Of a DNA stretch of 43,675 bases, positions 1 to 8,590 are shown piece after piece; positions within the stretch are counted from its first letter, which is position 1, and every line of letters starts with the position of its first letter. This stretch comes from Pirellulaceae bacterium (GTDB taxonomy: Bacteria; Planctomycetota; Planctomycetia; Pirellulales; Pirellulaceae): contig JANQJJ010000280.1 in assembly GCA_028281725.1 (NCBI GenBank), forward strand, positions 1 through 43,675, read 5' to 3'. A model generated the notes under the pieces. The model ran no database searches. It was not told where the DNA came from and worked only from the letters and a program-made list of their open reading frames with translations. Both the position numbers and the translations under genes were made by a program.

Positions 1-129
1 ATCAAAGATGTCGCCTACTGGACAACGGACAGTCGAGGGGGGCGCGGAGCCGTTCGCGAAGTTGTCGAGCGGCTGTTGAAGGCTAAAGGAAGCTGGGACC
101 ACTGTTTGCCCGCTCAACCTGCGGGATAG
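1..129 (+). CDS. kdsC: KdsC-like 3-deoxy-D-manno-octulosonate 8-phosphate phosphatase, C-terminal 42 residues
   Basis: The window opens inside a gene read in frame 1 and ending at TAG 127-129. The visible tail carries the sequence GGRGAVREVVERLLKAKGSW, which matches the conserved C-terminal GGxGAVREV region of KdsC (YrbI), a HAD-family phosphatase that releases Kdo from Kdo-8-phosphate for LPS inner core synthesis. The catalytic HAD motifs lie outside the window. The next gene begins only 7 bp after the stop and resembles LptC/LptA. That mirrors the kdsC-lptC-lptA order known from Gammaproteobacteria, so context supports the call. The fragment is short, but the motif is distinctive. Confidence 0.8.
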   Translation: MKDVAYWTTDSRGGRGAVREVVERLLKAKGSWDHCLPAQPAG

Positions 130-136
130 GCTGCCG

Positions 137-3100
137 ATGCCCCTGTTCGCAAAAAGATATCTCAGTATTCTGACCGTCTTGCTGCTGGCAATGTCTGCCT
201 ATCGTCTGGTCGTGGTGCCTGCCATTGAGCCTCCCCCGCGCCCGCAGGCGCCCGTACCGAAATTCTCCGGAGTCCTAGGGGGCCAGCAGTGGTGGCACCA
301 ACTCTTCCCGGCAGGTTCGTGGGAAACCGACAATCCCACCATCGCTCAAACCAAACAAGGCTTTATTCTGCTTTCAAGTTCTTGGGAACAGGTGGGACCC
401 AAGACGTGGGAGCTGAAACCGCTGACGCTGATCTTGCCTCAGTCGAAATCCCGCGATGGGACAACCCCCGTTCCGGGAGCCCCTGCCGACGCAACGCAGA
501 AAGATGTCTGGATCGTGAACGCGGCTGAAGGAGCCACGATCCACTTCGAGCATGCGTTTGATCTAACGGGTGGATCGATTCCCTCGTTGGAGCGTGGGCA
601 GCTCAGAGGGGCAGTCGAAATCACACGCCAGTCGCCAGGCGGCGCCGAGAAGCAACCCTGGAAGCTGAAGACCAGCGATCTAGCTATTGACCGCAGACGC
701 ATCACAACGCAACAGACTGTCACCATCGAGTGGGATGACAGCATTATCCGCGGGCGTGACCTGAGGATTATGCTTCAGCGCGATGTCCTGGGAGGGCCAA
801 GCCGTGCTTCTTCCGCCTGGGGTCCACTGGAGGAAATGGAACTCTATCACGTCGATGAAATCAACATTGCACTACCTCCGGGTGGTATCTGGGCAAGCTT
901 TGACAACGAGACGTTGGCAGGACGGCCCGAGCTGAAAATCCTTCCCGCCCGCCTACAAGCGCATTGTGCCGGAAGGTTCGTATTTGACTTTACCACTTCG
1001 ACTGCATCGCTTCTCAATGGCGTCCACATCGTACACCGGCTGGGCGAATTGCCGCCGGACGAATTCCTCAGCCAGAAGGTGGCGGTCCGTATCGAACCTC
1101 CCAATGCACCCGGTACCACGGCTGAAAAATCAGTTCGCCTGGCCGGGATCGAGCTCAAGGAGCTCGAGGCAACCGGCGTGGATTCGCTCAAGAACTTCGT
1201 TGGCGAGAAATGGGTCGAACTGAAAGCACCAACCATCGATGCGTCGGCCCGCGGCAAACACCTGAAAGTCGATTTTGTACGCAAGCGAATCGACCTGTCC
1301 GGTCAACTGGCTCAACCGGGTGCGACGCAATCGATCGCGCGGCTCCACTATGCGGGGTACGAATTCAGTTCACCCTACATCCAGTATCAATCCGCCTCAA
1401 ACGCCTCAGATCAACCGACTAGAAAGCTGGGATGGTTATTCGCTGATGGACCCGGCGAACTGCATATGCTCGCTCGCGGCGATGCCGAGGCGGCCCAAGC
1501 GCGTTGGCAAGATACACTGAAAATGGCACCGTCGGAAACCGAGGGGGAACAGTGGGTAGAGCTGTCCGGCAACACGTTTGTCGAGAGCAAGGCTCATGGT
1601 TTTATGACGAGTGATCGAATTCAGGTTTGGCTACGGGAAAACAAGACAAAAAACCCGGCGCCGGCCCCCTCCACTTCGTCGACCGACAATCTATCGAGCA
1701 ATCGGTACTTGCCGCACCGCATATCGGCCCATGGCAACGTCACGGTTGCGACGGCAGACATCAATGCCCGAGTCGACGATATGCAACTGACGATGGTCTA
1801 CGCCGATCCGCAGGTCGCCGTGGAAGAAGTGCAGGCCGAGAACCTGCCCGCGAAAAACTCCTCTGGTCCTCCCGCCGAGCAGCCGGCGACGAGAACGCCC
1901 AGTCCGCCGGCCGCGCCAACAGAAACGGCCATACTGACGAATCCGTCACTGGGCGCTGCCGCGTCAGCGAGTCTACCGCCGGCTCGCCCCAAGCCAGCGA
2001 CCACCGCTCCCATTCATCAGGTGAGCGCGAAAGCGGGCGACTCGGTGCGGGAAAACCAGTCCGATCCGCAAGATGCTCCGGTACCTGATCCCATTACCGT
2101 CATTGGCAAGTCGATGACCTCCAGTGTGATCGTCGCCGGGGAGGAAACGTGGATCGACAATCTGATGATTAGCGGGCCCCTCAAGGTTTTTCGGGATAAG
2201 CCGGCAGCGAACAACAAAATCCCTCCGTGGCACGTGGAAGGGGATCGCCTGCAACTGGCTACTAACGCGCAGGGCCAGGCCGATATGCAAGTCGATGGGC
2301 AGCCTGCGCGAATCGTGGTGGCAGAAGGTTCGCTCGAAGGACCAACCATTCGATTTGATCAACTCAACAACTTGATTTGGATGGATCAACCCGGCGAATT
2401 CACCATTCCTCCCAGCGTGCTCAAGTCCCAAAGTCGCACCGATTCGACCCTTACTTGGCTGAAATCCCCTCATTGCACATGGCAGGGTCGCATGCTGTTC
2501 GACGGATCGGTCGTCAGAATTGAAGGGGATATCAAGCTCGATGGTGCCTTCGAGACCGCGCCGGACCGCATCTGGTGGGTGAACGCATTCTCTCAGGCTC
2601 TCGACATCACTCTGGCCAGTGCGATCGACTTGAATGCTCCCGATGAAAACGGTCCGGCTCAGCTCGAACGCATCGTGCTCAGGAACGATGTGAATATCTT
2701 TGCCTCCCAGCTCGACGCCCTGGGCAATACCAAGAGCCGCGAACGTATGGTCGTGCCCATGCTCACGTTCTATGTCGCGAAGAACCAAATTGTTGGAACA
2801 GGTCCCGGTTGGATGCAGTCCAACCATCTCAGCAAGCGACGCATCGGTCGACTCACAGCGGATAGCCAACCGGCGGGAGACGGTCAACACTTGCAGGGAA
2901 GCTATTTAAGTTATCGAGATAGCCTGGTCGGATTTCTGGATCGCAATGAAATCATCTTTGAGGGCAAAGTAGAGCTTGCCGCTGGGCCGCTACAGTCCTG
3001 GGACGACACCATCGACCTGACCAAGATGCAACGACTTACTCAAGGTCAAATGCTACTGAATTGTGACCAGCTCAAGTTGGTTGATACCAGCGGCCTGAGC

Positions 3101-3538
3101 TCCACCGCCGATTCTCTCAGCCGGTCATCCGCCAAGAGCAGTTGGGAATTCCAGGCGACCGGTAAAGTGGCCTTTCAGGGGAAAGCGGAATCGGGCGACT
3201 ACTTGGGCAACGGCTACCAGGTCACCTATGTGCAAGCGAAGGAACAGCTATTCCTCAGGGGCGACGGTCGAAACGCCGCCTACCTGAAGTCGGAGCCGGT
3301 GGACACAACGCGGGAAGGTGGGTTTGAGGCTCACGTGGAGTCAGCCGTCATCAACCCTCGTACGTTGGCCATTGAAGATTTTCGCATGGGGCAAGCCGGC
3401 GTGCATTTTGGCGCGCCGCGGCCAGGCGGACCTCCAGGCGGCTCGCAGAGGCCCGGTCCCGCCGGCGGCGCACCCGAACGGCCGAGGCCTGATCCACGAG
3501 CCGGCGTTACCGATTTCTTTCAACCGCGTCGCCCCTAA
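137..3538 (+). CDS. Very large LptC/LptA (OstA)-like LPS transport protein
   Basis: This 1133-residue protein starts with one hydrophobic segment (about residues 8-28), an uncleaved anchor or signal as in LptC. The rest is predicted periplasmic and beta-rich. Stretches such as MTSDRIQVWL and ISAHGNVTVATADINARVDD (about residues 490-560) resemble the repeating strand pattern of OstA/LptA domains. A Pro/Ala/Thr-rich linker follows (about 575-640), then a second beta-rich half (about 650-1060) and a Gly/Pro/Arg-rich disordered tail. Canonical LptC and LptA are each about 190 residues, so the protein could fuse or expand both roles into one periplasmic bridge. It starts 7 bp after kdsC and is probably cotranscribed with it. 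No lptB follows; the next gene is convergent. The LPS-transport role is inferred from fold pattern and context. Confidence 0.65.
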   Translation: MPLFAKRYLSILTVLLLAMSAYRLVVVPAIEPPPRPQAPVPKFSGVLGGQQWWHQLFPAGSWETDNPTIAQTKQGFILLSSSWEQVGPKTWELKPLTLILPQSKSRDGTTPVPGAPADATQKDVWIVNAAEGATIHFEHAFDLTGGSIPSLERGQLRGAVEITRQSPGGAEKQPWKLKTSDLAIDRRRITTQQTVTIEWDDSIIRGRDLRIMLQRDVLGGPSRASSAWGPLEEMELYHVDEINIALPPGGIWASFDNETLAGRPELKILPARLQAHCAGRFVFDFTTSTASLLNGVHIVHRLGELPPDEFLSQKVAVRIEPPNAPGTTAEKSVRLAGIELKELEATGVDSLKNFVGEKWVELKAPTIDASARGKHLKVDFVRKRIDLSGQLAQPGATQSIARLHYAGYEFSSPYIQYQSASNASDQPTRKLGWLFADGPGELHMLARGDAEAAQARWQDTLKMAPSETEGEQWVELSGNTFVESKAHGFMTSDRIQVWLRENKTKNPAPAPSTSSTDNLSSNRYLPHRISAHGNVTVATADINARVDDMQLTMVYADPQVAVEEVQAENLPAKNSSGPPAEQPATRTPSPPAAPTETAILTNPSLGAAASASLPPARPKPATTAPIHQVSAKAGDSVRENQSDPQDAPVPDPITVIGKSMTSSVIVAGEETWIDNLMISGPLKVFRDKPAANNKIPPWHVEGDRLQLATNAQGQADMQVDGQPARIVVAEGSLEGPTIRFDQLNNLIWMDQPGEFTIPPSVLKSQSRTDSTLTWLKSPHCTWQGRMLFDGSVVRIEGDIKLDGAFETAPDRIWWVNAFSQALDITLASAIDLNAPDENGPAQLERIVLRNDVNIFASQLDALGNTKSRERMVVPMLTFYVAKNQIVGTGPGWMQSNHLSKRRIGRLTADSQPAGDGQHLQGSYLSYRDSLVGFLDRNEIIFEGKVELAAGPLQSWDDTIDLTKMQRLTQGQMLLNCDQLKLVDTSGLSSTADSLSRSSAKSSWEFQATGKVAFQGKAESGDYLGNGYQVTYVQAKEQLFLRGDGRNAAYLKSEPVDTTREGGFEAHVESAVINPRTLAIEDFRMGQAGVHFGAPRPGGPPGGSQRPGPAGGAPERPRPDPRAGVTDFFQPRRP

Positions 3539-3570
3539 TCCGCCCATCGGAAAGCCCGCAGCCAGGAACG

Positions 3571-4527
3571 TCAAAGCTCCAGTAGCGGTGCCGCGCGACT
3601 TAGGCGATGCTCCGCTTCTTCGGCCCACGGGCTCGCCGGTGCGAGCTCCAGGAAACGCTGCCAGTGTAAGGCCGCTGTCGATTCTTGTCCCAAGTCGTCC
3701 AGGGTCCGAGCTAAATGGAAGTGGACGTCGGCGTAATCAGCGAACTGTTCCAAGGTGCCCTCAAAAGCGGCCACCGCCAACTCCCTCTGCCCACACTCGG
3801 CCAGGACACAGCCTAAGTTGGCGCGTGCTTCGACCAGTCCTGGGTTCAATTCGAGAGCCATAAAGTAACGCTCTCGCGCACCGTGTAAATCACCTTGGCG
3901 ATAAAGCACCTCGGCCAACTGGAAGCAAACGTCAGGGTTCGTGCCAAAGGCAGCCAGCGCCGCGCGGTACCAGTCGATGGCGGTCTCCAGATCGTCTTCG
4001 TCCTCGGCGACAATCGCCTCACGGATCATGTGCTCGAGCGTGTGCGGGCCACCGGCTGACGACACGTCGTGTTGGGCGCCGCCATACTCAGGTGGTGTCG
4101 GTGGTTGGCGGAACAGGACCGTCGCGGGTGGTTCGTCTGGGTGTCCCTCTTCGGCAGTCGATTCGAACCCAAATCGAAACTGGCCCGACGCTTCGACGAA
4201 AAAATCCCCGTCACGCAGTACCAGCCGCTTACCTTCGGCCGTAATCGGCAACTGCTGAAACGTCTGTCGATCGCCATCGGTGCTTCCTCCCACCCTCCGG
4301 TGCAGCGCTTCGATTTGGTGCTGGATGGAATGAACCGTCGCTCCCTGCCGCATCCAATCCGCCAACTGGCGTGCTGTCGCTAACTGGCTGTAATCGAAGT
4401 AGGGAAGTTGCAAAACTTCTTTGGTAGCCTTCAGCAATCCCGCGCGGTGCCAACGACGAACGACCCGCACCGAAACCTGCAACAACTCAGCCAACATGGC
4501 AGGTGTATAGTGCTGACGAGTATCCAA
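3571..4527 (-). CDS. MerR-type helix-turn-helix protein with C-terminal TPR repeats
   Basis: The 318-residue product begins with a MerR-like DNA-binding domain (about residues 6-75: YTPAMLAELLQVSVRVVRRW, then a wing ending in YFDYSQLATARQLADW). A low-complexity middle follows (about 90-170). At least three tetratricopeptide repeats lie at about 185-310 (for example AIDWYRAALAAFGTNPDVCF and ARERYFMALELNPGLVEARA). It has no ligand-binding domain of the usual MerR kind, so the TPR array probably senses a partner protein. The start at 4527 is TTG, with an AGGA about 11 nt upstream; the first in-frame ATG (4497) would cut into the first helix. It is convergent with the LptC/A-like gene and 30 bp downstream of the glycosyltransferase gene, so possibly cotranscribed with the latter. 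Its target genes are unknown. Confidence 0.8.
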   Translation of the reverse strand: MDTRQHYTPAMLAELLQVSVRVVRRWHRAGLLKATKEVLQLPYFDYSQLATARQLADWMRQGATVHSIQHQIEALHRRVGGSTDGDRQTFQQLPITAEGKRLVLRDGDFFVEASGQFRFGFESTAEEGHPDEPPATVLFRQPPTPPEYGGAQHDVSSAGGPHTLEHMIREAIVAEDEDDLETAIDWYRAALAAFGTNPDVCFQLAEVLYRQGDLHGARERYFMALELNPGLVEARANLGCVLAECGQRELAVAAFEGTLEQFADYADVHFHLARTLDDLGQESTAALHWQRFLELAPASPWAEEAEHRLSRAAPLLEL

Positions 4528-4557
4528 GGTGGCGGTTTTCCTGAACCAGTCGAGAAA

Positions 4558-5382
4558 TCAATATCGCAGCATGCAATATAAAGCACGGACGCCATCACGC
4601 CAGCCGATTTTCTTGCCTTCGTCAAATCCACGGCGATCATAGCGGATAGGTCGCTCGTAAAATCGGACCTTTTTCCGGGCGAGTTTGACGGTTAGCTCGA
4701 TCTCGATGCCAAATCGGTTTTCTCGAAGCCCGGGCGCAAGCTCCTGAATAAGCTCTCGGCGCATGACCTTGTAGCACGTCTCGACGTCGCTCAAATACAA
4801 GCCGGTTCGCAAGTTGGTCAAACGAGTAATCCAGCGATTAACAAAAACGTGCCAAAGCGGTGGAACCTGGCGATCGTGGTGCCCGTAACGAGTTCCGTAC
4901 ACGACGTCGGCCTGGCCTTCGATGATGGGTTGGATCAAAAAGCGAAAGTCGTCCGGATCGTACTCCAAATCGGCGTCCTGGACGACGACCGCCGTCCCGG
5001 TGGCGTGCTCAAACCCAGTTCGCAGCGCAGATCCTTTGCCCCTGTTTTCCGGATGGAGAATGATCCGCAGGTCGTCCGACTCCGGCAACGCGGCCAACCT
5101 TTCACGCGTGCCATCCTGGCTCCCGTCATCCACCAGGATGATTTCCAGCGGTAACTCCGTGCGTCGCACGCGTTCGATAACGTCGACGACCGTTTTGACT
5201 TCGTTGAAAACAGGAATGACTACGGTTAGACGAAAGTCGGGTGGAATAACAAAAATCCCCAAGCGCCGACAAACATCATCGGTCAACATTTGCCCAAGGC
5301 GATTGGCTTGCACGTTGCTTAGATTGCTCAGATGCAATTTCGCATCCGAGACAGCTTCTGCTGGTAGAGCTTTCGAGTCCAT
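4558..5382 (-). CDS. Family 2 glycosyltransferase (dolichyl-phosphate mannose synthase-like)
   Basis: A 274-residue GT-A fold enzyme. VVIPVFNEVKTVVDVI starts the nucleotide-sugar domain at about residue 56. VDDGSQDGT and the later VVQDADLEYDPDD supply the acidic metal and nucleotide-binding residues (DxD-like). GTRYG and the conserved MRRELIQELAPG/RFGIEIELTVKLARK region are typical of DPM1/GtrB-like enzymes that load sugar onto a polyprenyl phosphate. No membrane helices are seen, unlike GtrB or ArnC. About 50 N-terminal residues precede the domain and have no clear assignment. The start chosen is ATG 5382; a TTG four codons upstream (5394) is possible. The sugar and acceptor cannot be read from sequence. 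The gene lies 30 bp upstream of the MerR-TPR gene on the same strand. Confidence 0.85.
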   Translation of the reverse strand: MDSKALPAEAVSDAKLHLSNLSNVQANRLGQMLTDDVCRRLGIFVIPPDFRLTVVIPVFNEVKTVVDVIERVRRTELPLEIILVDDGSQDGTRERLAALPESDDLRIILHPENRGKGSALRTGFEHATGTAVVVQDADLEYDPDDFRFLIQPIIEGQADVVYGTRYGHHDRQVPPLWHVFVNRWITRLTNLRTGLYLSDVETCYKVMRRELIQELAPGLRENRFGIEIELTVKLARKKVRFYERPIRYDRRGFDEGKKIGWRDGVRALYCMLRY

Positions 5383-6206
5383 GGCTTTGTCCAAGTTGCT
5401 TTATTCTAAATTGCGAAATTAGTCGAAAACAAAACTGACAAAGTAAACGCACGCCTGACGGAAAGGCGGATCAAGCTACCGGAAAGATCCTCCCAAGGTC
5501 GCCTCGACGGAAACGAGAAACGGGAACCCTTTTACTCGCATCGCCAGCATGGACCGCGCGTGTGCTGGACGAGTGGTATGCGATATCATGACGAACAACT
5601 TTCTAACTCAAGGCAAGCCCGTAGCGACGATTCGACCGCCAAACTAATTTTAGAATAACACTGTTCCACGTGGGTTGTTGATACGATTGTGGTGAAAGCA
5701 GAAAAATTGCTCCGAATCGCTTGACAACATGATTCGACAAACACACAATCCTCTTTCGATGAAACATCCATGAACTTACATCCTGCTGTCTTCTCTACGA
5801 GATGTTGCTTTCATCGAATCGATGGTCCAAAAAATCCGTTCCTCTCTCGCTGTTCTGCCTGATTTGAAGTTCGTGAACTTGAACGCTCGACATGAGAGTT
5901 CGAAATGACTTCGTGTTCCGTTTCGGCTTGCCGAAATTCAGTGCTTTTGCGGTGGCAGCGTCCACCATTTTTTAGAGACTTGTTTTCGCTCATTTTGCCA
6001 TAGCAGTGGATCCGCTTCGGCGTGGCAAGGACGATGTATTGGCCAGGGAAGGCCAATTATTTCGGCCGATAGCGCACGGGAGGCGCTGGCATTGAATTAT
6101 TCAGCGAAAACGCTGGCAATGATTGCCGGTCTATGCGGCAGGAGGCCGCCCTTTAATCACTTCTGCCTACGGCTAACCGCAGACAGACAAGGCGCGCGAC
6201 CTGGGC
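5383..6206. other. 824-bp intergenic region with no convincing gene
   Basis: The left part (about 5400-5770) looks richer in A+T than its surroundings. Two short open frames on the minus strand (5586-5771 and 5811-6056) have no recognisable motif and unlikely composition. A small perfect hairpin sits at 5921-5936 (TTTCGG, four-base loop, CCGAAA) with no T-run after it. The glycosyltransferase promoter should lie at the left edge. The right part (about 6030-6150) is rich in short GGCC and GCCGG inverted elements downstream of the kinase gene. I cannot assign a function; it may be decayed DNA or hold an unrecognised RNA. Confidence 0.5.
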
Positions 6207-7373
6207 TCACTGGCCCTCCTCCTCCCAGCTGGTCGACTGGTCGGGATTGTTCGAATCCAATTCGTCCACCCGGCGCACCTCCTCAAGCCAAACGTGAATG
6301 TCGTGCTCGTATTCGCTCGCTAAATCACCGAAGACCAGTTGGCGATGGAACTGGGCAGCTCCATCTTCGAGCAACTCGGCCGCTTCCGCACTAGGGAAAC
6401 GACGCAATGGGTCTGCGGCCACAAATCGCTTGCATAGATTCATCAGGTGATTGTTGCATGCGACCTCCGGCGGCAGCAACTCGTGCAAACGTTGCGATAG
6501 ACGACGCTTGGCCTCAAGTAGCTCCCGCAAATTCAAATCGTTGGAGAAACAAGGCTGACCGGCCAGCATCTCAATCAGTACGTACCCCAGACTGGCCAAA
6601 TCGCTGCGTGGCGTGCAACTGGCTCCCTCAAGAACTTCAGGCGCCGCGTATGCCGGCGTGCAAGCACGGTTAGGGGGAGGATCATCCAACTCGAACGCAG
6701 AACCCATGTCAATCAGCTTGGCATGTCCGGTTCGCTTGAGCATGATGTTCGCGGGCTTGATGTCTCCGTGAACGATGCGCTGCCGGTGTAATGCCGCCAG
6801 AGCCGCCAAACAATCCCGCACGATTGCAACGGCAACCCCTGCCTTGAATCGACATTGCTCCGGTCCAAAAGTTGCGATGACGCTGTTGATGTACTCCCAT
6901 CTTTTGGCCGGCGAGAGCTCGCAAACCAGCTTCAAGCGATCGGGATTCATCAGTTGTCTCAAGTCGAATCCGTCAATCCACTCCATCACCATAATGCGGA
7001 TTCGGTCACGATCGACAAAGTCCTGAACGTCAAGCAAGTGGTCGTGTTGGATCGTGGCAACACGAGAGGCAACCCGGGCAATCCGCTCCATGGCTTTCCG
7101 ATATGCGTTGCTATTAGCGAAACGCTCCGGTGAAAACACCTTCATGGCCACAGGCTGATTAAAACCGTCCGCGCCTTTGCGTTCGCTCAGATAAACGATC
7201 CCTTGGCCACCGCTTCCCAGCTCGCGCTGGAACTTGTGGTAGGTTGTCCACTGGACGCGCTGCGCCTTTAACAGGGCCTGGTATCGATCCGTTAGCGAGT
7301 CAGGAGTCGTCACCTGCGCGTTTTCAACGAAAGCCTGGGTCTTGCATTCATCCAATCTGGTCGTTGTCTGCAT
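6207..7373 (-). CDS. Soluble Hanks-type serine/threonine protein kinase
   Basis: 388 residues with a kinase domain at about 45-320. The glycine loop is GSGGQG (53-58), the ATP-anchoring lysine is in VAMKVF (Lys78), the catalytic loop reads VHGDIKPANI (Asp204, with the usual HRD Arg replaced by Gly), the metal motif is DMG (222-224) instead of DFG, and the APE motif is present (AAPEVLEG, 244-246). Residues essential for phosphotransfer (Lys, both Asp, the loop Asn) are therefore kept. Absence of the HRD arginine usually means activity does not depend on activation-loop phosphorylation. There is no transmembrane helix or extracellular sensor, unlike PknB. The C-terminal 60 residues are acidic. 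AAGGCGG lies directly upstream of ATG 7373. No partner phosphatase lies nearby; the substrate is unknown. Confidence 0.92.
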   Translation of the reverse strand: MQTTTRLDECKTQAFVENAQVTTPDSLTDRYQALLKAQRVQWTTYHKFQRELGSGGQGIVYLSERKGADGFNQPVAMKVFSPERFANSNAYRKAMERIARVASRVATIQHDHLLDVQDFVDRDRIRIMVMEWIDGFDLRQLMNPDRLKLVCELSPAKRWEYINSVIATFGPEQCRFKAGVAVAIVRDCLAALAALHRQRIVHGDIKPANIMLKRTGHAKLIDMGSAFELDDPPPNRACTPAYAAPEVLEGASCTPRSDLASLGYVLIEMLAGQPCFSNDLNLRELLEAKRRLSQRLHELLPPEVACNNHLMNLCKRFVAADPLRRFPSAEAAELLEDGAAQFHRQLVFGDLASEYEHDIHVWLEEVRRVDELDSNNPDQSTSWEEEGQ

Positions 7374-7546
7374 TCCGCCTTGCCTATACCGCCTGACAAA
7401 CAGGCCGAATTTACTATCGAAAACTTCTGTTGACTATAACTGGAGTTGGCATGCCGGCCAATGCGAAGTTGTCGCCGACGGCCAGATAGCCTAATTGGTA
7501 GACGAACTCAGCAACATGGCCAACACCCCAAGCGCGCCTCCCCCCA

Positions 7547-8539
7547 TTAGAACTCAGACTGGCCCGCCACCGTGACTTCTGGATGGGGAAAACCGAGCTT
7601 CTTGTCGACGATATTTAGAAGCGGTTGGCCGTCTCGATAGCGCCGCAGGTTCCGACAGGCGAATCTTGTCGAATCATCCACGCGCAGGGCCGCCTGAGCT
7701 CCCACATGAGGAGTAATGATGACGTTGGGCTGGTTCCACAGGGGGCTCTCCGCAGGCAAGGGCTCAGTCCAGGTGACATCCAAGCCGGCACCCGCCAAAT
7801 GGCCATCGACCAGCGCTTCAACGAGCGCCTCTTCGTCGACCACCCTCCCGCGGGCAACATTGATCAAGTAACTGCCCCTGGGCATCTGGGCGATGACTTC
7901 GGCTGAAACGAGTTTCTCGGTCGTCTTATTCAGGGGCAAGGCGAGGATCAAGATATCGCTACGGCGCGCCAGCTCGGGAAGCTGGTCCGCCGGCCACAAT
8001 TCGGATACCTCGGGCGGCTTGTATAGCGGATAGAAGTCGGTCGCCTTGATATCGACGCCAAACGGTCCTAGCAGCTGCGCCAGTCGCCGCCCATTGCCTC
8101 CCAATCCAACGATACCGACCCGCTTGCCGTGCAAGTCGTCCGTTGGTTGCCGCACAAACTCTTTTGCAACGGCCTGCCGAAAGAAAGTTGGCAATTGGCG
8201 GAGAAGCCCCAGCAATAGCGCCAGGGTCTGCTCGCCGACTTGATTGGCAAACAACCCCGACGCGCTACATACTTGGATGTCCGATTCAATCACGGCGGGC
8301 ACCAAACAGTGGTCGAGCCCGGCAGCCGAACTCTGAATCAGTTTCAGTCGGCCCTGACGGACCACCGATTCCCAATCGACAGGCACCTTGGCGTGCCCAA
8401 CGAAGATATCCGCTTCGAAAATCTTCGCGGCAATTCCGTCTTGCCCAGCATTGATGAGGTTCGCTTCCGGTAACGCCTCGGCCAGCAGATCAAGATGTCG
8501 CTGCTGCACCGGATAGCAGAGCACAATATTGGTTGTCAT
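7547..8539 (-). CDS. D-2-hydroxyacid dehydrogenase (NAD-dependent)
   Basis: A 330-residue enzyme of the D-isomer-specific 2-hydroxyacid dehydrogenase family, which reversibly oxidises 2-hydroxy acids to 2-keto acids. The Rossmann motif is VGIVGLGGNG (141-150), followed about 18 residues later by Asp168 (ATDFYP), consistent with NAD preference. The catalytic triad is visible: Arg230 in INVARGR, Glu259 in VTWTEPLP and His278 in TPHVGA. The N-terminal substrate domain includes SSAAGLDHC. Substrate cannot be deduced; phosphoglycerate, glyoxylate and lactate analogues all belong here. There is no ACT domain, which argues against a long-form SerA. It sits 52 bp upstream of the sulfatase 3' end on the same strand, so readthrough from the sulfatase gene is possible. 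Confidence 0.9.
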   Translation of the reverse strand: MTTNIVLCYPVQQRHLDLLAEALPEANLINAGQDGIAAKIFEADIFVGHAKVPVDWESVVRQGRLKLIQSSAAGLDHCLVPAVIESDIQVCSASGLFANQVGEQTLALLLGLLRQLPTFFRQAVAKEFVRQPTDDLHGKRVGIVGLGGNGRRLAQLLGPFGVDIKATDFYPLYKPPEVSELWPADQLPELARRSDILILALPLNKTTEKLVSAEVIAQMPRGSYLINVARGRVVDEEALVEALVDGHLAGAGLDVTWTEPLPAESPLWNQPNVIITPHVGAQAALRVDDSTRFACRNLRRYRDGQPLLNIVDKKLGFPHPEVTVAGQSEF

Positions 8540-8590
8540 ACCAAGTCGAGTTTCCAGTGTTGTCAGCCGCTGAGAACAGGGTGCCTGCGA

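Noticed and set aside
1973-2890. 305-codon open frame on the minus strand
   Set aside because: It is antisense to the LptC/A-like gene, has no motif and its residue use is typical of a shadow frame in GC-rich DNA.
5586-6056. Two short minus-strand frames (61 and 81 codons)
   Set aside because: No motif, no convincing ribosome-binding site and odd composition.
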